A DNA stretch of 47,539 nt from NCBI GenBank assembly GCA_026391655.1, contig JAPLDR010000063.1, positions 1-47,539 on the forward strand. Reading direction: 5' to 3'. This DNA is from Bacteroidia bacterium (lineage in GTDB: Bacteria > Bacteroidota > Bacteroidia > Bacteroidales > Prolixibacteraceae). The notes beneath the pieces are model-generated. The model did no database searches. It was not told the DNA's origin and was given only the letters and a program-made list of their open reading frames with translations. The number at the start of each line of letters is the position of its first letter. Positions within the stretch are counted from its first letter, which is position 1. Of the stretch, positions 45,401 through 47,539 are shown piece after piece. The position numbers and the translations under genes were made by a program.

Positions 45401-47364
45401 TTCTTAAAAAAATCAACTGGTTCAAAATCCAACAATTTAAAGGATAATTCCTTACGCTTTACCAGCTCAAGTAATTCTGAATTTAAAACATTGATGCCAA
45501 TAAAACTAATTTCATCGGGTACGGCATTATAAAGCGAATTAGAACTGACAAGTTCATTGTTTGAATTAAGAAACACATTTTCAGTTTTCAAAAGTGCTTG
45601 CAATTCGCTTCTTGAGTCGAAGTGTGTAATAATTGAAAAACAGTTTTCAGGTTTTTTCAGCCAATTTTGAAAAGATTCAGCTTTCAAGCAGGACAGCAAA
45701 TCCTCTTTTTTGAAGATTTTTCCATTCTCGAATTTGTCATACAAAAAGAAATATTCGCTTTGTAAATCAGATGCAGGATTTAAAGGATTACCGGTAGTAT
45801 ATGTTAAATCATTATATTGATTTTGAGGCAGGATTAAGTAAAGTTCTGTATTGTCAACTAAAGTATTGGCGAAAGAGTTAAGTTTTCCATCATAGTATGA
45901 AGGAAATATTTGAGAATCATTTACCCTTTCAATAAATGACATTTGCACATTATCTTTAAACCGATTAACACCTGCTTCAAAACTTGGGAATATTTGCTTT
46001 AGTTTTTTGAATTCAGATTTAATGGCGAATGATTCGCAGGCTCTTAAAACTTGAAAGCCTGCAAAGTCTGCCAATTTTAAATTGTAGGATAAGTTCTCAA
46101 TGATATTTGAACGGTCCAAATTAGGAATAAAATCACCATTTACAATATAATCAAGCTGATATCTTGTAGCTGATAATGGTAAATAAGCAAATAAATTTAT
46201 TGGATTTTCTATTTTATTTAAGGGAACGATTAAATCGATTTGAGGATTCCTGAATTGTCTGAAATGCTCCGGTATAGATTTATTATTTTCATCAGTAAGT
46301 TCATTAATGATTTTTTGGTCTTCAATTAAAAATGTGTCTGAAAATGACACCCAATCTGAACAAACTGAACCGTCAATTATTAATCTAATTGTGTTGCGTC
46401 CAACTTCATCATTAATTATTTCTTTTTCAAAGACGTGTTCATTGCTTGGAGTTGTTATCTTTAATTTCTTTAGTTTATCCAAAAATATTACCAAATAAGG
46501 ATTTTGGGCAAGTTCTGTAAGATATTGAATAACATTGGATTTATATTCTTCTGAGGGAAACTCAAATGCAAATGCTACAGGTGAATTGAAGAAGTCAAAT
46601 TGAGAAATTTTATCAATTTTATCAATTTCATTTTGAAAAATGGGCATAACTTCCCAAGGCATGTTTTCTCCATCTATTCCCTTTTTAAAACAAAAACTAA
46701 AATTACCTGAACGTATGTAAACATTATTTGTGTGTCTGAAAACCGACTTAAATCCAATGCCTTTATAACCAATTCTATTTGAACCAGTCTCATTTAATTG
46801 CTCACCATATAATATCCCGCAAATTGATTTGAAATTGTTTTCGGTGAATAAAGCTCCATTATGCTTTAAAAGTAAATAATTGTCAAAAACCTCAAAATGA
46901 ATTGATAATTCTTTATTAAAATTATTGTTAGGGTGGTCAATTGCGTTTTGAAGCAACTCATACAGAAACGAAAGTCCTGTTGAAGCCAAATCTCCTCTTA
47001 GTCTATTTAAAATATTTCTATATTGCGTTAAGTGTCTTTCGCTTAATTGTGAATATTCTTGAAATTCCCGATTAATAATTTCACGACACTTATTAAAGGA
47101 TAATACATCATCTAGAGAGTTGCGAAATGCTTTGGTGCTGAGTTCGTAATAATTCTTTTCTTCATTAAAATCTGTGACAAACACTGTTACTTCATGACCA
47201 ACATCAAATAGTTCAAACATCTTTTTACTCAAAGCAGGATTGTTGGATAAGTTTCTTATATGAAGTCTTGCACTGATATTACTGTTTATATCAAAAATCA
47301 GAAGTCCATGTTCTTCAATTTTATGGGATAATTTTAGCTCATATATATTTCCAACTTCTAACAT
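42475..47364 (-). CDS. S1 - Hsp90-like (sacsin-type GHKL) giant ATPase
   Basis: 1629 residues. Residues 1-80 resemble an S1 RNA-binding domain (VGNIYELKLSHKIEEHG, VGHEVTVFVTDFNEEKNYYELS). Residues about 110-330 are a GHKL/Hsp90-like ATPase of the sacsin type: ELLQNAIDHP with Asn140, the G1-like LLKHNGALF, and RIGYKGIGFKSVF at 197-209 as lid and glycine-rich loop. The long middle (about 350-1400) is unassigned, followed by a coiled coil at about 1413-1448 (EAELAEKEAEIEKLKSQI) and a small C-terminal domain with YFVHSARGAFAYIHP and LLIIDRNHSGE. Large bacterial sacsin-like proteins are often found beside nucleases and helicases in defence loci. The HNG instead of the usual DNG is a variation to note. 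No frameshift is visible. Confidence 0.85.
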   Translation of the reverse strand: MLEVGNIYELKLSHKIEEHGLLIFDINSNISARLHIRNLSNNPALSKKMFELFDVGHEVTVFVTDFNEEKNYYELSTKAFRNSLDDVLSFNKCREIINREFQEYSQLSERHLTQYRNILNRLRGDLASTGLSFLYELLQNAIDHPNNNFNKELSIHFEVFDNYLLLKHNGALFTENNFKSICGILYGEQLNETGSNRIGYKGIGFKSVFRHTNNVYIRSGNFSFCFKKGIDGENMPWEVMPIFQNEIDKIDKISQFDFFNSPVAFAFEFPSEEYKSNVIQYLTELAQNPYLVIFLDKLKKLKITTPSNEHVFEKEIINDEVGRNTIRLIIDGSVCSDWVSFSDTFLIEDQKIINELTDENNKSIPEHFRQFRNPQIDLIVPLNKIENPINLFAYLPLSATRYQLDYIVNGDFIPNLDRSNIIENLSYNLKLADFAGFQVLRACESFAIKSEFKKLKQIFPSFEAGVNRFKDNVQMSFIERVNDSQIFPSYYDGKLNSFANTLVDNTELYLILPQNQYNDLTYTTGNPLNPASDLQSEYFFLYDKFENGKIFKKEDLLSCLKAESFQNWLKKPENCFSIITHFDSRSELQALLKTENVFLNSNNELVSSNSLYNAVPDEISFIGINVLNSELLELVKRKELSFKLLDFEPVDFFKKHILGKEQATNSLLLNEDNLIAFWKFIYMYWESLEKEAAVINSLKNIHILCKSRNNNTIIYKPISSTYMSLEFNTASDIESVINIIGITDVEFISEKYIVDNYKVENWRRIFKKSDAITDLQAVIGVLIPQLSSIDEQKHYDIGKQIFKYWKDNKDKETQLSTNQITAVSNNIKIKCNDGSFLKASDCIIADHYTTNPIIDTFLPEIKLNNQISDDYDKRTSNILEWYNFFKLIGCQTLSERQNVFDAKIKHLIKNQELFREKHFEILQTISQLHKEKKDNNFSFDKLSELYLKTTTDEWLLPSQIHFSSVYNPKLDLQKNEAICNNFVFLNSEYVPEKISSNLLKNLGVQNNFRFEVIDSLRFDELNNNVIKNRLFNGHKFKNKKEYLLSRYNLNQIQNYTKFKNHIDCYPQLSTIILHHYNKLFFDEILDLKDDYFSPTKIINNGTIYDYCDNGLIFFIKENDTVENCDGDFVKPTTLYSVKLSKYINETSLLPKSDIFCKHFKSEESVEKIIGIQQEINPNICIQLLCRDEENRISFKELKELNIVAILKDYIPTVEEKSKLFLLNKNLEWKSLNELFISSDEKFQIEPSQELHEDFRTIAKNFGVQELSNDSCVLKTKPETPSTTEEIKTIFISKAKFIAFKIAHTNYQEIESELIENIKQIDFYEVESMAKVFPKDNPIYREEIESFIKTDENKIFYKGYWKTNSDVIAYLFGLIKQGNIERVWFDNVINRWENNKIIELLEGEFGVTPFEKDESSQNTREAELAEKEAEIEKLKSQIQHKEEERNTTFLDEINDFIAELEDTEEWREYTPELKNILSNYTTHPKEKQKLFNLIAKLKLAKERNIHFEIADKDYNHLENGTEKYFVHSARGAFAYIHPNEILKMKSEGYKMALDFNTMARIKIYKTAEEILQLNTNHILAYQNEKTMEDLFSFCEANRDANKHLLIIDRNHSGEKSKALLKLLDIEDDYQ

Positions 47365-47539
47365 TGTTTTTTCGCTTTAATTTGAGGTTTTAAAATGGTC
47401 TGTTTTTGATTGTTGTCAATGTGCGGTTGGGGCAAAAGCAAATGTGGTGCAACAGTGTGTCAGGTTGTGGGTGGGGTTGCACCTCTTTTGATTTTGCTGT
47501 AGCGTTTGCTTTTATTTTCATTTATCTGTCGTTTAATTT
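47365..47539. repeat. Probable further island repeat (E4), cut by the window edge
   Basis: Holds no gene. It includes GCAAATGTGGTGCAAC and TTTTGCTGTAGCGTTTGC followed by a T-rich run, phrases like those in E3 (GCAAATGTGCCACC; CTTTGTTAGCGTTTCGTGC). The promoter of the 1629-residue ATPase gene should also be here but I cannot place it. Confidence 0.4.

Noticed and set aside
1-47539. tRNA or rRNA genes, integrase or phage structural genes
   Set aside because: I looked for cloverleaf-like sequences, rRNA segments and tyrosine-recombinase motifs by eye and saw none.

Overview
The window reads as a chromosomal segment of a Bacteroidota bacterium. The reasons are a SusC/SusD pair heading a long polysaccharide utilisation locus (PUL), lipoprotein and secretion signals on almost every enzyme, TAnnTTTG-type promoter elements, and the lack of strong Shine-Dalgarno sequences. 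The gene content suits an environmental or gut pectin degrader of the Bacteroidales/Marinilabiliales type. That placement is inference; there is no rRNA or other phylogenetic marker here.

Layout. (1) 1-1724, minus: a papain-like cysteine peptidase lipoprotein with tandem PKD repeats, cut by the left edge. (2) 1725-3163: a gene-poor stretch with a micro-ORF, a broken small gene, hairpins and two terminators. (3) 3164-25026, all minus: a pectin PUL. In transcription order it holds SusC, SusD, a PL1 pectate lyase (frameshifted), a DUF3826 protein, a large beta-helix protein split by an in-frame TAG, a GH140-like apiosidase, a GH43-like protein, a sialidase-fold protein with a C-terminal beta-sandwich, an (alpha/alpha)6-barrel hydrolase, a GH28 polygalacturonase, an STN-esterase-DUF3826 fusion and a BNR/sialidase-fold protein. 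(4) 25246-32200, minus: a LacI regulator followed by an operon for an iron-dependent alcohol dehydrogenase, a DapA-like aldolase, a PdxA-like dehydrogenase, a four-carbon-acid-sugar kinase and a sodium:solute symporter. (5) 32374-35565, plus: a large secreted glycosidase divergent from lacI. (6) 35583-47539: an AT-rich accessory island. Two HigBA-type toxin-antitoxin modules, the second destroyed by an IS21-family insertion, and a two-gene S1-Hsp90-like ATPase plus helicase-PIN operon are separated by related repeat elements that resemble recombination (attC-like) sites.

How it works together. LacI-type palindromes of the form TGTAAnCGTTTACA lie before susC (two copies), before the dehydrogenase operon and before the divergent glycosidase. 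One regulator therefore probably controls polymer binding, cleavage, uptake and catabolism of the resulting sugar acid. The enzyme set points to pectin. The GH140-like apiosidase and the possible CE19-like esterase hint at rhamnogalacturonan-II or similarly decorated pectin. Two PUL genes are interrupted, by a frameshift and by a nonsense codon, so the locus is either decaying or carries sequencing errors.

The best candidate for an undescribed system is the 40215-47364 operon: a 1629-residue S1-GHKL/Hsp90-like (sacsin-type) ATPase with an overlapping SF1 helicase-PIN nuclease fusion, sited beside toxin-antitoxin modules and a transposon in the manner of a defence island. The sugar-acid operon under LacI control is a second candidate, as a new catabolic pathway.
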